From assembly GCF_019263805.1 (NCBI RefSeq), contig NZ_CP079195.1, positions 1,715,001 through 1,779,000 of the forward strand: 64,000 nt of DNA. The letters run 5' to 3'. The notes under the pieces were generated by a model. It made no database searches and had not been told where the DNA came from. It saw only the letters and a list, made by a program, of their open reading frames with translations. Made by a program: the position numbers and the translations under genes. This DNA comes from Polaribacter sp. NJDZ03. Its GTDB lineage: Bacteria > Bacteroidota > Bacteroidia > Flavobacteriales > Flavobacteriaceae. Numbering within the stretch: position 1 is the first letter of the stretch; each line of letters begins with the position of its first letter. Positions 1 through 8,968 of this stretch are shown piece by piece.

Positions 1-435
1 CAAAACTTCATAAAAAGCTTTAAAGATAAACCTACTTAAAATAAGTACTAAAGTAGTTACTAAATAGTGGATAACTATTATAGATTTAGGAATGTAAAAA
101 GAATCGATTGCTTTAAAAAAGACATTAAAAGTAATGGCTAAAAGCAGTAACAGACAAACTAAAGAACTTGCTATAAAAACATTAAAAGCATCTCTAATAC
201 CTGTATGTCTAATAATACCTTTGTAAGAACCTACTGTTAAAAAACTTATCAGCGCAAAACCTAAAACATAAGGTATTTGATTTAATAAATTAGAAACATT
301 AAAATTAAAACTTACATTAAAACGTATAAAATAAGCGATAAAAAAAGAGATAAAAACTAAGGATAAGTCTACGAATAAAACGAGCCACTTAGATGCATAT
401 TTATTTAAGGTTCTTAGAAAAAAGGTTCTTATCAT
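1..435 (-). CDS. FlaA1/CapD-type nucleotide-sugar 4,6-dehydratase, N-terminal part (cut by window edge)
   Basis: An open frame of 145 codons runs from an ATG at 435-433 to the window edge without a stop. Only the membrane part of the protein is visible: a short basic start (MIRTFFLRTLNKYA), then about four hydrophobic segments near residues 17-37, 55-68, 86-106 and 115-132, with the conserved YKGIIRHTG stretch near residue 72. This is the usual N-terminus of the roughly 640-residue membrane-bound FlaA1/CapD/PglF family, which convert UDP-GlcNAc to a 4-keto-6-deoxy sugar. The catalytic domain lies outside the window, so the exact reaction is not shown. It starts 33 bp past the aminotransferase stop and is probably the next gene of the same operon. 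The PglE-type aminotransferase upstream could use its product. Confidence 0.8.
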   Translation of the reverse strand, partial: MIRTFFLRTLNKYASKWLVLFVDLSLVFISFFIAYFIRFNVSFNFNVSNLLNQIPYVLGFALISFLTVGSYKGIIRHTGIRDAFNVFIASSLVCLLLLLAITFNVFFKAIDSFYIPKSIIVIHYLVTTLVLILSRFIFKAFYEVL

Positions 436-468
436 TTTTTAGTTTTCTAGTTGATTTTTTTTACAAAT

Positions 469-1575
469 CTACAAAAATTTCTTAATGCATTCTGAGATTC
501 TTATTAAATCATTTTTATTAAGGGTAGATCCAGATGGAAGGCAGAGTCCGTGTAGAAATAAATTTTCAGCTACCTCAGCACCATAAAATGGAAAATCTTT
601 AAAAACAGGTTGCAAATGCATCGGTTTCCATAAAAAACGGGCTTCAATATGGTTGTTTTTAAGAAACGTTAGAAGTTTTAGCTTCTTAGTCTCAACATCT
701 TTTACTTTTATAAGAATACAACTTAACCAATGGTTTGATACAAAATCTGATGAAGGCTCTTTTAAAAAATATACTTCTTTAAAATTAATAAAATACGCTT
801 TGTAAAAATCATTAATCGTACGTCTCTTTCTTATATAATTTTTCAACTCTTTAAGTTGGGTTATTCCAATAAGTGCTCCTAAAGAATTCATCCTATAATT
901 ATACCCTATTTTTGTATGCTCGTAATGACTTTCTTTCTCCTTGGCCTGGGTAGCATAAAAAAAGGCTTTTTCTTTTTCTTTTGCTGTATTGCATATTAAA
1001 GCACCACCACCTAAAGTAGATACAATCTTATTATTATTAAAAGAAAGTATTGCAAAATCTCCAAAAGAGCCACATTTTCTACCTTTGTAGGTTGCTCCCA
1101 ATGCTTCTGCAGCATCTTCAATTAATGGAATATTGTATTTACGAGAAATACGAACTATTTCTTCAATTTTTGCTGGCATGCCATACAAATGCACAAAAAT
1201 AATTGCTTTTGGTTTTTTACCTTTTAAGATTCTATCTTTTATAGCACGTTCTAATTGAATAGGACACATATTCCAAGTATCGTTCTCACTATCAATAAAA
1301 ACAGGAGTTGCATTTTGGTAGATAATTGGGTTTATAGTGGCAACATAGGTTAACGACTGACATAAAACCTCATCTCCTTCTGCTACACCACTTAAAATCA
1401 GTGCCAAATGAATAGCCGAAGTTCCAGAATTTAAGGCCAAAACACTTTTCTTCCCCTCATAATACGCTTCTAAAGATTTTTCAAATTCTGCTACAACACC
1501 AATATCTATTGATGAAAAAGTAGTTTTTAAATCAATAGATATAATAGACTCCGATAAAGGAATTTTATTACGCAT
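469..1575 (-). CDS. DegT/DnrJ/EryC1-family sugar aminotransferase (PglE-like)
   Basis: This 368-residue PLP enzyme would transaminate a 4-keto-6-deoxy nucleotide sugar to a 4-amino sugar in the cytoplasm. The PLP lysine is K183 in SFNNNKIVSTLGGGAL, a form typical of PglE-type enzymes rather than the WbpE/WlbC type. D154 in LIEDAAEALG would bind the pyridine nitrogen, and NSGTSAIHLAL (49-59) binds phosphate. The first 30 residues lack the usual DTNWI-like segment. The ATG overlaps the end of the glycosyltransferase-4 gene by 8 bp, so the two are translationally coupled. With the CapD-like gene that follows, it suggests an amino-dideoxy-hexose in the repeat unit. The regiochemistry of the amino group is inferred. 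Confidence 0.85.
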   Translation of the reverse strand: MRNKIPLSESIISIDLKTTFSSIDIGVVAEFEKSLEAYYEGKKSVLALNSGTSAIHLALILSGVAEGDEVLCQSLTYVATINPIIYQNATPVFIDSENDTWNMCPIQLERAIKDRILKGKKPKAIIFVHLYGMPAKIEEIVRISRKYNIPLIEDAAEALGATYKGRKCGSFGDFAILSFNNNKIVSTLGGGALICNTAKEKEKAFFYATQAKEKESHYEHTKIGYNYRMNSLGALIGITQLKELKNYIRKRRTINDFYKAYFINFKEVYFLKEPSSDFVSNHWLSCILIKVKDVETKKLKLLTFLKNNHIEARFLWKPMHLQPVFKDFPFYGAEVAENLFLHGLCLPSGSTLNKNDLIRISECIKKFL

Positions 1576-2539
1576 TACTCATTTTTGCTTTTTTAGCTAA
1601 CACTCTAAAAAGATAAACATAAAGTATGATAAAAAGAACAATCATACCAAAAAACACTATTAATTGGATTGACATCTCTAATTTATAGGATTTAAGAATG
1701 ATAAAATTAACTACTAATTGAAGTACACCATATCCTAAAGAAACTTTTAAATGAGATATTTTAGACACATCCACTAATTTTTGATACATGTGATGCCTAT
1801 GAGGATCTAAAACACTTTCCTTGGTATATATAAGCCTATAAAGCATTGTAAGTGCTGTATCTGCTCCATATACTAGAATTAACAATAAAAATATTATTGA
1901 ATTTAATTTTATAACAAATAAAAATCCGATAAAAAAAAGCAACATTCCTATGGCAATGCTACCAATATCTCCTGCAAAAAAAAGTGCTTTTTTTCTAAAA
2001 TTATAAAAACCAAATACAATCAATGACAAGCCCGAATACACAATTAAATCTGTATGAACAATCGTTTCATTTAAATTGATAAAATACATACCAGACAATA
2101 CTACCAAACTATAAATACCAGTAATACCATTAATCCCGTCCATAAAATTGAACATATTAATTACTGCAACTCCAAATACTAAGCAAAATATTGAATAATA
2201 CAATGGAAAAACAGGAAACGCTGCTTGATATAAAATTAAGAATATAGCAATGATTTGAAAAGGAAACCGAACCTTTGAACTTAACGTATAGATGTCATCT
2301 AAAAAACTAACAAAAGAAATTAAAAATAGCCCTAAAACAAAAAAGGGATATTGAAAATCATTCATAAAGAAGAATAATAGAATTGCAATCGGAAAAATAA
2401 TTCCACCTCCCCTAATCGTTACTTTCGTATGCGAACTTCTTTCATTGGGTTTGTCAACAATATTAAATTTTTTAGCTAACTTTAAATACACAAAAGATGC
2501 TGCAATTAATATACATAAAACAATTAAATTCTTCTCCAT
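1568..2539 (-). CDS. WecA/TagO/WbpL-like undecaprenyl-phosphate HexNAc-1-phosphate transferase (GT4, MraY family)
   Basis: A 323-residue polytopic membrane protein that would start repeat-unit synthesis by moving a HexNAc-1-phosphate from UDP to undecaprenyl phosphate. Family marks are DKPNERSSH (29-37), the Mg-binding SFLDDIYTLSS (78-88), NMFNFMDGINGITG (128-141), FAGDIGS near 190 and the HRHHMYQ loop near 249. About ten hydrophobic segments are spread over the length. It lies directly after a NAD-dependent reductase, the same pairing as wbpL/wbpV-type genes that load QuiNAc or FucNAc. The sugar is therefore probably N-acetyl-quinovosamine or fucosamine, but this rests on context only. Confidence 0.88.
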   Translation of the reverse strand: MEKNLIVLCILIAASFVYLKLAKKFNIVDKPNERSSHTKVTIRGGGIIFPIAILLFFFMNDFQYPFFVLGLFLISFVSFLDDIYTLSSKVRFPFQIIAIFLILYQAAFPVFPLYYSIFCLVFGVAVINMFNFMDGINGITGIYSLVVLSGMYFINLNETIVHTDLIVYSGLSLIVFGFYNFRKKALFFAGDIGSIAIGMLLFFIGFLFVIKLNSIIFLLLILVYGADTALTMLYRLIYTKESVLDPHRHHMYQKLVDVSKISHLKVSLGYGVLQLVVNFIILKSYKLEMSIQLIVFFGMIVLFIILYVYLFRVLAKKAKMSNA

Positions 2540-2543
2540 AAAC

Positions 2544-3467
2544 TTAAAATGATGCGATTGTTTTTTTGATTCCTTCTTCTACTGATAAAGGTAATTCTTT
2601 TTGAAGTGCCTTTTTAATCTTTACATTAGATACTTCGTAATTTTCTGTCAATTTTTGTAACCTTTCAGAATTAACGGGTAATGGTAACACATCTCCTACT
2701 TTTGCTAAAAGCCCAACAAAAAACTTTGGAATATTTAAAACCTTAGCAGGTTTTTCTATGACATCTCCTATAATTTTAACCAAAGCTGTTGTAGATAAAG
2801 AGGCATTATCTGCCACATTATAAATGCCAGAAGGTACACCCGTATTTTCTATCAATTCATTAATTACAAAACATAAATTTTCTACAGAAACAAAAGATCT
2901 TGCATTTTTATATTTACCAAAAGGATACGGAATTCCTTTAGATACAAAACTATACAACAAATTTAAATTCCCTTTATTATTAGGACCATGAATCATGCAA
3001 GGTCTTAAAATGTACACTCTTTTATTTTGAGGTATTTCTTGTGATAAAATATACGTTTCAGCGGCTAATTTAGATTTGCCGTAAACTGTAACAGGATTAG
3101 GCGTTACATCTTCGGTTAAAACACCTTCTACTTCATCTGCAGCAGCTTTTACAGAACTCATGTAAATAAAAACTTCACAATCACTCTTTAAAAATTGATT
3201 GAAAAGTGTTTTAGTCAATTCTGTATTTACTTCAAAATATGCTGAGTCTTCAGATATCTTTTTTAAATCGTGCGCTTTCCCTGCTAAATGAATAAAACTC
3301 TTAGCTTGGTTCAATTTTTCTAAACTTAAAGTTTCATAACTAAGCTCTTCATTCTTTGGCGTTCTAGATACACCAACAGTTTCTTTTTTATTTCTCTTAA
3401 AATAGTCTATCAAATTAAGACCAACAAAACCTTTATTTCCTGTAATTATATGTAAGTTACTGTTCAT
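2544..3467 (-). CDS. NAD-dependent epimerase/reductase (WbpV/WbpK-like 4-keto-hexosamine reductase)
   Basis: An extended SDR protein of 307 residues. I take the ATG at 3467-3465 as the start; a TTG one codon earlier is less likely. It has the nucleotide-binding glycine motif TGNKGFVG near residue 9 and the catalytic YGKSK near residue 129, with SSV as the serine position. Small SDR proteins of this type beside a WecA-like transferase reduce UDP-4-keto-6-deoxy-HexNAc to UDP-QuiNAc or UDP-FucNAc before loading onto the lipid carrier. It sits 4 bp upstream of the transferase gene and 3 bp after the GT2 stop, so the three form one unit. The family is certain; the substrate is inferred. Confidence 0.8.
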   Translation of the reverse strand: MNSNLHIITGNKGFVGLNLIDYFKRNKKETVGVSRTPKNEELSYETLSLEKLNQAKSFIHLAGKAHDLKKISEDSAYFEVNTELTKTLFNQFLKSDCEVFIYMSSVKAAADEVEGVLTEDVTPNPVTVYGKSKLAAETYILSQEIPQNKRVYILRPCMIHGPNNKGNLNLLYSFVSKGIPYPFGKYKNARSFVSVENLCFVINELIENTGVPSGIYNVADNASLSTTALVKIIGDVIEKPAKVLNIPKFFVGLLAKVGDVLPLPVNSERLQKLTENYEVSNVKIKKALQKELPLSVEEGIKKTIASF

Positions 3468-3470
3468 CAA

Positions 3471-4220
3471 TTACTTTTTATTTAAAAACCCAATTATTTT
3501 CCAAAAGCCTCTTAACTGTACTTTTAAATAACTAAATTTTATATTATTTCTGGTCAATGCTTTTTTTATTTCTTTTGAAATTAATTGATAACTACTAAAA
3601 CCAGAACTACTTACACCACCTATTAACATAGACGTAGTGGTAATATCAGAAAATTTCCAAGTGATTTTATGTTGTAAGAAAAAACGAGTAATCAATTCAT
3701 AATCTGCACCAATGGTAAAGTCTAAATGGTAAAGTCCATATTTTTTAAACAAATCTCTTTTAAAAAATATCGCTGGATGCGCTGGCATAAAACCTATTTT
3801 CAGCTTCTCTGGATTCCAATTTTTAGCGGAATACTTTCTTACCGTTTTCCCTTCTTCATTAAATTGTAAAATATTACCTACAGAAGCATCAATATTTTTA
3901 TTTTTTAAATGAAAATTAGCTACATTTTCTAACACTTTTTCATCTGTAAAAATATCATCAGAATTTAAAATCCCTACAATATCTCCTGTAGCCATTTCAA
4001 TCCCTTTGTTCATGGCATCATACAAACCTTTATCTGGTTCAGAAACCCATTGAGACACCATAGACATGTATTTCTTTACTAAATCTATAGTAGTATCTTT
4101 AGAACCCCCATCTACTACAATGTATTCTACGTTTTTATACGTTTGATTTTGTACTGATTTAAAGGTTTTTTCGATGGTTTTTGCACTATTGTAACAGACT
4201 GTTATTATAGAGATTTTCAT
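3471..4220 (-). CDS. Glycosyltransferase family 2
   Basis: A 249-residue cytoplasmic GT-A fold enzyme. The N-terminus MKISIITVCYNSAKTI is the classic GT2 start, followed by VVDGGSKDTT near residue 36, SEPDKGLYDAMNKGI near 61-75 and the metal-binding NSDD near residue 87. The C-terminal part is short and has no clear membrane helix. Members with the DKGLYDAMNKG motif add single sugars to polyprenyl-linked repeat units. It lies 3 bp from the next glycosyltransferase in an unbroken minus-strand operon. Donor and acceptor cannot be read from the sequence. Confidence 0.9.
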   Translation of the reverse strand: MKISIITVCYNSAKTIEKTFKSVQNQTYKNVEYIVVDGGSKDTTIDLVKKYMSMVSQWVSEPDKGLYDAMNKGIEMATGDIVGILNSDDIFTDEKVLENVANFHLKNKNIDASVGNILQFNEEGKTVRKYSAKNWNPEKLKIGFMPAHPAIFFKRDLFKKYGLYHLDFTIGADYELITRFFLQHKITWKFSDITTTSMLIGGVSSSGFSSYQLISKEIKKALTRNNIKFSYLKVQLRGFWKIIGFLNKK

Positions 4221-4223
4221 TAA

Positions 4224-5309
4224 TTATAAATTATTTATTATTTCTCCAACTTTCATATCAAAAGTATTTGGATTATATTTTAACATAGCTTCTTTATGAT
4301 TAAAGCCTTGTATTTTCTGTAATCTTTTTTTATCCTGAAATAAAATTGTAACATTATCAACGATATCATTAAATGACTTCGTTTTTATTAGGGCACCATT
4401 TTTTAAATCAATTACATCTTTTAAATAATTATGATCTGTAGTTATTATTGCATTCCCAAAATACATTGCCTCTATAATAGTCAGTGGAAAAGCTTCTGTT
4501 TTGTAAAATGTAGGTAAAACAAAAATAGAACTTTCTTTTAATAAATCTTCCTTATCCTTTCCTTGAACAACACCTAGATATAAAAATCTTTTAGGATATA
4601 ATAATTTTAACTCTTCTGATATTTCTTTAAATTTAATGCTTACGTTTTTTGTAGACATCAATTCATCACCCATTGGCAAACCCGCAATCTTTATAATTAA
4701 ATCTTTATCCTTATCTAATAACTCTTTAATAGCTTCTAAAAAAACAAAAACACCTTTTGAATATATTAAATTTGATAAAAAAACAAGTTGTTTTTTCTTC
4801 AATGAAAAATCAACTTTATAGTCTTTAAAATCTGACGAATAACAATTAGCAACTACTTCTATTTTTGAAGAAGAAAACTCGTTAAACTGATCTTTCATTG
4901 AGGGTAATAAAACAATGTTTGTATTAATATGATTGTAGCTCCACCTAATTAATTTCTTTAAAAAACCAGAATTCTTATAAAAATCTATAAAATCAGCACC
5001 GTGTAAATGATTAACAACTTTTTTATTAAAAATTTTAGCGAATAATAATAATTGAAAATCTTTTATAAAACCAAATTTACTTCTTGTACAAGTAAAATAT
5101 ATTTTATCAAATTTATAGAAGACGAAAACTATAGGCAAAAAAAACAGACAATATAATGAATTAATTATCTTGTTCTTTTTAAAATTAGTTGTGTTAAATA
5201 AAATTTTATCAGAATTAAAATTCTCAAAAACTTGTTTAAATGAAATTGACTGACCTGTATAAGGTTCTGGAAAAGGTCCAAAAAAAAGAATTTTACTTTG
5301 TTTATTCAT
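4224..5309 (-). CDS. Glycosyltransferase family 4 (GT-B)
   Basis: A 361-residue GT-B enzyme. The N-terminal half starts with FFGPFPEPYTGQS, a glycine loop often seen in capsule GT4 proteins. The C-terminal half carries FLSNLIYSKGV near residue 180 and the donor-binding E-x7-E motif in EAFPLTIIEAM near 275. A hydrophobic stretch near residues 55-70 may be membrane-associated. The start overlaps the end of the upstream GT4 gene by 8 bp. It should add one sugar to the lipid-linked repeat unit; the linkage is unknown. Confidence 0.88.
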   Translation of the reverse strand: MNKQSKILFFGPFPEPYTGQSISFKQVFENFNSDKILFNTTNFKKNKIINSLYCLFFLPIVFVFYKFDKIYFTCTRSKFGFIKDFQLLLFAKIFNKKVVNHLHGADFIDFYKNSGFLKKLIRWSYNHINTNIVLLPSMKDQFNEFSSSKIEVVANCYSSDFKDYKVDFSLKKKQLVFLSNLIYSKGVFVFLEAIKELLDKDKDLIIKIAGLPMGDELMSTKNVSIKFKEISEELKLLYPKRFLYLGVVQGKDKEDLLKESSIFVLPTFYKTEAFPLTIIEAMYFGNAIITTDHNYLKDVIDLKNGALIKTKSFNDIVDNVTILFQDKKRLQKIQGFNHKEAMLKYNPNTFDMKVGEIINNL

Positions 5310-6459
5310 TTAATAGACTTTTAATAACATTTAACTGATTGTATGGATTATACAAATCATCTATAATTTGGTAACAATTATCTCTAATTACACTTCTATT
5401 TTTAGGTAAATTCACCCAATTTGATATTACATTTTCTAGTGACTGAATATTATTTTCTTCAAAAAAACAACCAGTTACACCTTCTTCTATAACTTCTACC
5501 TCTGGCATTTGATTTAAATAGTTTGAATGTGTACAAACAGGTGTGCCAAAACTTAAAGAATGTATAGCTGTTAAACCTACATTTCCTGGTGATACACAAA
5601 GTTCTGAATAATAGATAAAACTAGCTAACTTTTCTTCATCATAACAAGCACCGTAAAACTGAACATTAGTCTCTATGTTTAACTCTTTGACTAATTCTTT
5701 TAGGTTTCCTGTTATTTCTGAGTCTCCCTGTCCAATCAACAAGAGATTTAATTTTTTATCTGTTTTGTTTATATTGGAAACTGCACTAATTAATAGATCT
5801 AATTTTTTAACGCGTGTTAACCTACCCACAAAAATAAGATAGGGTAAATCTTGATTCAAAAAGGTAAATTCTTTACTTTCAGCTTGAAAATCATTTAAAG
5901 ACTGTAGCTTATGTCTAATACTAAGATGCTTATCATAATTTAAAGAATTAAAAACAACTAGCATTTTTTCTGATTTAATACCTTCTGCAATTAATAACTT
6001 TTTGGCTCTTCTTTCATACAATAAAATTTTATCAGCGGTATTATAAAAGAAAACCCTAATTTTCTTTTTTAGATTAGATTCATTACCATAAATACCGTGC
6101 GTCCAATACACTACTTGTATCCCCCTAATTTTACAAATTATCATTGCTAACCAAGTGGAAATAACTTGAATTTCACCCAAAAAAATAGCTGTATGAAAAT
6201 CATCTTTGAAACAACTTTTAATAACACCACTTTGCCAAATTAAAATTCTTTTCTTTAACCAATAATTTTTTATGATATGAAGCCTATCAGAATCTTTTTC
6301 GAAACTTTCTTTATTAAAGTCAATCTCTTTTATATTCAACTTATTTTTTATTGCAAAAAAGAAATGAAATTCAAAAAAATTAGATTTTATTAATTTCTCC
6401 CATAACAAGCCTCTGTAGTGAGAAGGAATGTTAGTAAAGTTGTGTATTTTTTTTTGCAT
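5302..6459 (-). CDS. Glycosyltransferase family 4 (GT-B) lacking the usual E-x7-E pair
   Basis: A 385-residue GT-B protein. It begins with HNFTNIPSHYRGLLWE, has a YWTHGIYG motif near residue 120 and the donor-site segment LIFVGRLTRVKKLDLL near 210. In the place where most GT4 enzymes have E-x7-E it reads SPGNVGLTAIHSLSFGTPV, so the first glutamate is replaced. I have seen this PGNVGLTAIHS form in other GT4-annotated capsule genes, so it is probably a subfamily feature rather than damage. A 97-bp AT-rich gap separates it from the Wzy-like gene upstream. The function within the pathway is inferred. Confidence 0.85.
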   Translation of the reverse strand: MQKKIHNFTNIPSHYRGLLWEKLIKSNFFEFHFFFAIKNKLNIKEIDFNKESFEKDSDRLHIIKNYWLKKRILIWQSGVIKSCFKDDFHTAIFLGEIQVISTWLAMIICKIRGIQVVYWTHGIYGNESNLKKKIRVFFYNTADKILLYERRAKKLLIAEGIKSEKMLVVFNSLNYDKHLSIRHKLQSLNDFQAESKEFTFLNQDLPYLIFVGRLTRVKKLDLLISAVSNINKTDKKLNLLLIGQGDSEITGNLKELVKELNIETNVQFYGACYDEEKLASFIYYSELCVSPGNVGLTAIHSLSFGTPVCTHSNYLNQMPEVEVIEEGVTGCFFEENNIQSLENVISNWVNLPKNRSVIRDNCYQIIDDLYNPYNQLNVIKSLLNE

Positions 6460-6556
6460 GTAGTTTTAATTAGTACTCTGATATATATAAACTCTAAATC
6501 TATTATTTTACACACTTCCACTATAATATTTCTGGTAATTTATATAATAAAATCTA

Positions 6557-7747
6557 TTAATCATTGTTATTTCTTCTAATTTTATATACAGAACAGCTTT
6601 TACCAAAATCATCATTCACAATAACTTCAATTAAAGAAAAACTAAGTATTAATGGTATAAAAAAGAAAAAAAAGTGGTAGAACCCAGAAAAAACACTGTA
6701 AATTAAAAAAATTAATACTGTACTTAATACAAATTGAAAGTGTTTATTTTTTTTACCCCAAAGTATTATTAAAATTTTAAATAATCTAATATAAAATAAT
6801 AATAAACATAGTACAGCAAATATACCATAATCATACGCAAAATCTAATATATCATTATGGGATGACTCATAATTTGAGAGCCCCGATTTTCTTCTAAACC
6901 CATAATAACCAGAACCAATAATTTTGTTTTCTAAAGGCACATAACTATTATCTATCCAATTATTAAAACCAACTATATATAAATTATCTCTACCTGAACC
7001 TCCATCTTCAGACAAGCGTTCTATACGCCCCATAGCTTTGTCTAAATTTTCTGAACTTTTATCTTGTAAAAAAAACAAGTAACCACTCATTAGCAAAAGT
7101 ATTGTTAAAACAGCCCATTTTAAACTAAAAATTACTTTGCCTTGTTGAACTCTAAAAAACACCATAATAAATAGCGTTACAAATAGAGAAATTAAACCTG
7201 TTCTTTTTAAGCCTATAATAATAAAAGCTCCTATAAATAATAAAAAAGCGTATTGCAAACTTCTTTTTTTTATTAAAAAAACTACTGGAAGACAAGCACT
7301 TAATAAGTTAGACCAATTTGTTTGCAGGGTATTGCTATTTGAATCTACCAATAATTTAGTAACAAAAAACACTTTGTAACTAGCTAACACAGCAAGTAAC
7401 AATACTAACAATATAAATACATTAATACTTAAATACCGCTTTTTAAACAAATAAAAATTGGTTTGAAACATTACTATAGGAAAAAAAGCTAAAGAAACAT
7501 ATTTAAGCCAATTGTTTGATGTATTGTTTGCTATTATCGCTATAAAAAAAATGACATACAATGCTGAAGCTTTAACAGGAATTGAGTTTTTAAATAATAG
7601 ATCGTTATTTACTAACGTAAAAAATATAAAACAAACAAAAATATAACCAAAACAAAATAGCCAAATAAATTCTTGTCTTTGATTTAAAAGCGTTATGATT
7701 AAACACAAGAAAATATTAATAAGCACAAAAAATAATTTATTTTTCAT
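6557..7747 (-). CDS. Wzy-like O-antigen/capsule polymerase (O-antigen ligase superfamily)
   Basis: A 396-residue membrane protein with about ten to twelve hydrophobic helices. A large external loop near residues 235-290 ends in ESSHNDILDFAYDYGI, matching the HND-x-L-x3-YDYG signature of the Wzy_C/O-antigen ligase family. Wzy proteins polymerise lipid-linked repeat units on the outer face of the inner membrane, and a Wzx flippase is encoded in the same locus at 11447-12967. Sequence is poorly conserved in this family, so polymerase versus ligase is decided by context: a repeat-unit locus with a flippase favours polymerase. It lies 3 bp from the next gene. Confidence 0.8.
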   Translation of the reverse strand: MKNKLFFVLINIFLCLIITLLNQRQEFIWLFCFGYIFVCFIFFTLVNNDLLFKNSIPVKASALYVIFFIAIIANNTSNNWLKYVSLAFFPIVMFQTNFYLFKKRYLSINVFILLVLLLAVLASYKVFFVTKLLVDSNSNTLQTNWSNLLSACLPVVFLIKKRSLQYAFLLFIGAFIIIGLKRTGLISLFVTLFIMVFFRVQQGKVIFSLKWAVLTILLLMSGYLFFLQDKSSENLDKAMGRIERLSEDGGSGRDNLYIVGFNNWIDNSYVPLENKIIGSGYYGFRRKSGLSNYESSHNDILDFAYDYGIFAVLCLLLFYIRLFKILIILWGKKNKHFQFVLSTVLIFLIYSVFSGFYHFFFFFIPLILSFSLIEVIVNDDFGKSCSVYKIRRNNND

Positions 7748-7750
7748 TTC

Positions 7751-8926
7751 TTATGATTTAATAGTGCTTTTAAATAAGCGCAACCATTTCTTACCCCAAA
7801 TTTCATTGGTAAATCTTTTAAGAAATGCTTCTCTACCATTACTTGCTATTTTGTCATACAAATCATTACTTAGTAATAATGCCGAAATGTATTTACTAAA
7901 ACTTTCTACACTATTATCTTCTACTAGAAAACCTGTATTTTTATGATCTATAATTTCTAATGGCCCACCTTTTCCTGTAGCAATAACAGGTATATTACTA
8001 GACATAGCTTCAATAGCCACTAAACCAAAACTTTCTATACTATTAACGCTTATTAAAAGATATATATCTATTATTGGATAAAAATCTTCATTATTTACAT
8101 TACCAAGAAAGTGAATTCTATTAGCATAATCACTTTTACTTGCAAAAGACTTTACTTCTTTAAAATATTCTTTTTCACTATCACTAGATGGGCTACCACC
8201 TAATACACAGTGTAGATTTTGATGCTCTAAAGCTAAGGTTTCGAATATGTTAATCAATTCTAAAAAACCTTTCGTTTTAGAAAACCTTCCTAAAGAACCT
8301 ATACTCTTTGTGTTTAAAGGTATGTTAAACTTTTCTTTTAATATTATTTTTTTATCCTTAAAAACTGAAAAATCTTTACAACTGTTAGGTATTAAGATAA
8401 TTTCTTCTTTTAAAAACTTTTCTAACCTTTGTCTAATAACATCGCCTACAGCAACCACTTTATCAACTTTTGATAATTTATAAGTTATAAACCTACTCTT
8501 CAATTTAAAAGGCGTAGTATCTATACGCGGTACAGTATGTAACACAGATATTACTTGTACGTCTTTTCTTTTAACACGTAACTTAGGTATATCACTAAAA
8601 CCAATTGTAATAAGTCTATCTATTTCATTTTCATCTACAAGTTTAGAAATTTCAATAGAATTTAAATTTTTAGTTTTCCAATTATGAAGCATTACTCTTG
8701 GCGAATACCAAGGAATTCCTGCAACTACTTTTGGGTTATACATTTTACTTTTACTGGGTAATATATACGCTTTACCATAATTAGATAAAGCTTTATAACT
8801 TGCTCCTTTTAATGAAGCTGCAAAAGATAAATTAACTCCTGCTTTATCTAATTCCTTTGCTAAATCAACCAACCAAGTTAAAACTCCGCCTTTGTCATTT
8901 CCTCCTATAATAAATAAAATATTCAT
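7751..8926 (-). CDS. Glycosyltransferase family 4 (GT-B)
   Basis: A 391-residue cytoplasmic enzyme. The N-terminus MNILFIIGGNDKGGVLTWLVDLA is the glycine-rich acceptor loop of GT4. The second domain has IGSLGRFSKTKGFLELI near residue 210, HFLGNV near 270, and the donor-binding ESFGLVAIEAM (E-x7-E) near 295 followed by GGPLEII. All expected elements are present at normal length. It is the first of the four transferases in transcription order after the pyruvyl transferase, with a 42-bp gap. Which sugar it moves is not visible. Confidence 0.9.
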   Translation of the reverse strand: MNILFIIGGNDKGGVLTWLVDLAKELDKAGVNLSFAASLKGASYKALSNYGKAYILPSKSKMYNPKVVAGIPWYSPRVMLHNWKTKNLNSIEISKLVDENEIDRLITIGFSDIPKLRVKRKDVQVISVLHTVPRIDTTPFKLKSRFITYKLSKVDKVVAVGDVIRQRLEKFLKEEIILIPNSCKDFSVFKDKKIILKEKFNIPLNTKSIGSLGRFSKTKGFLELINIFETLALEHQNLHCVLGGSPSSDSEKEYFKEVKSFASKSDYANRIHFLGNVNNEDFYPIIDIYLLISVNSIESFGLVAIEAMSSNIPVIATGKGGPLEIIDHKNTGFLVEDNSVESFSKYISALLLSNDLYDKIASNGREAFLKRFTNEIWGKKWLRLFKSTIKS

Positions 8927-8968
8927 TAAAAACGTATTATCAACTAAATTATATAAAAACTATTTCAA

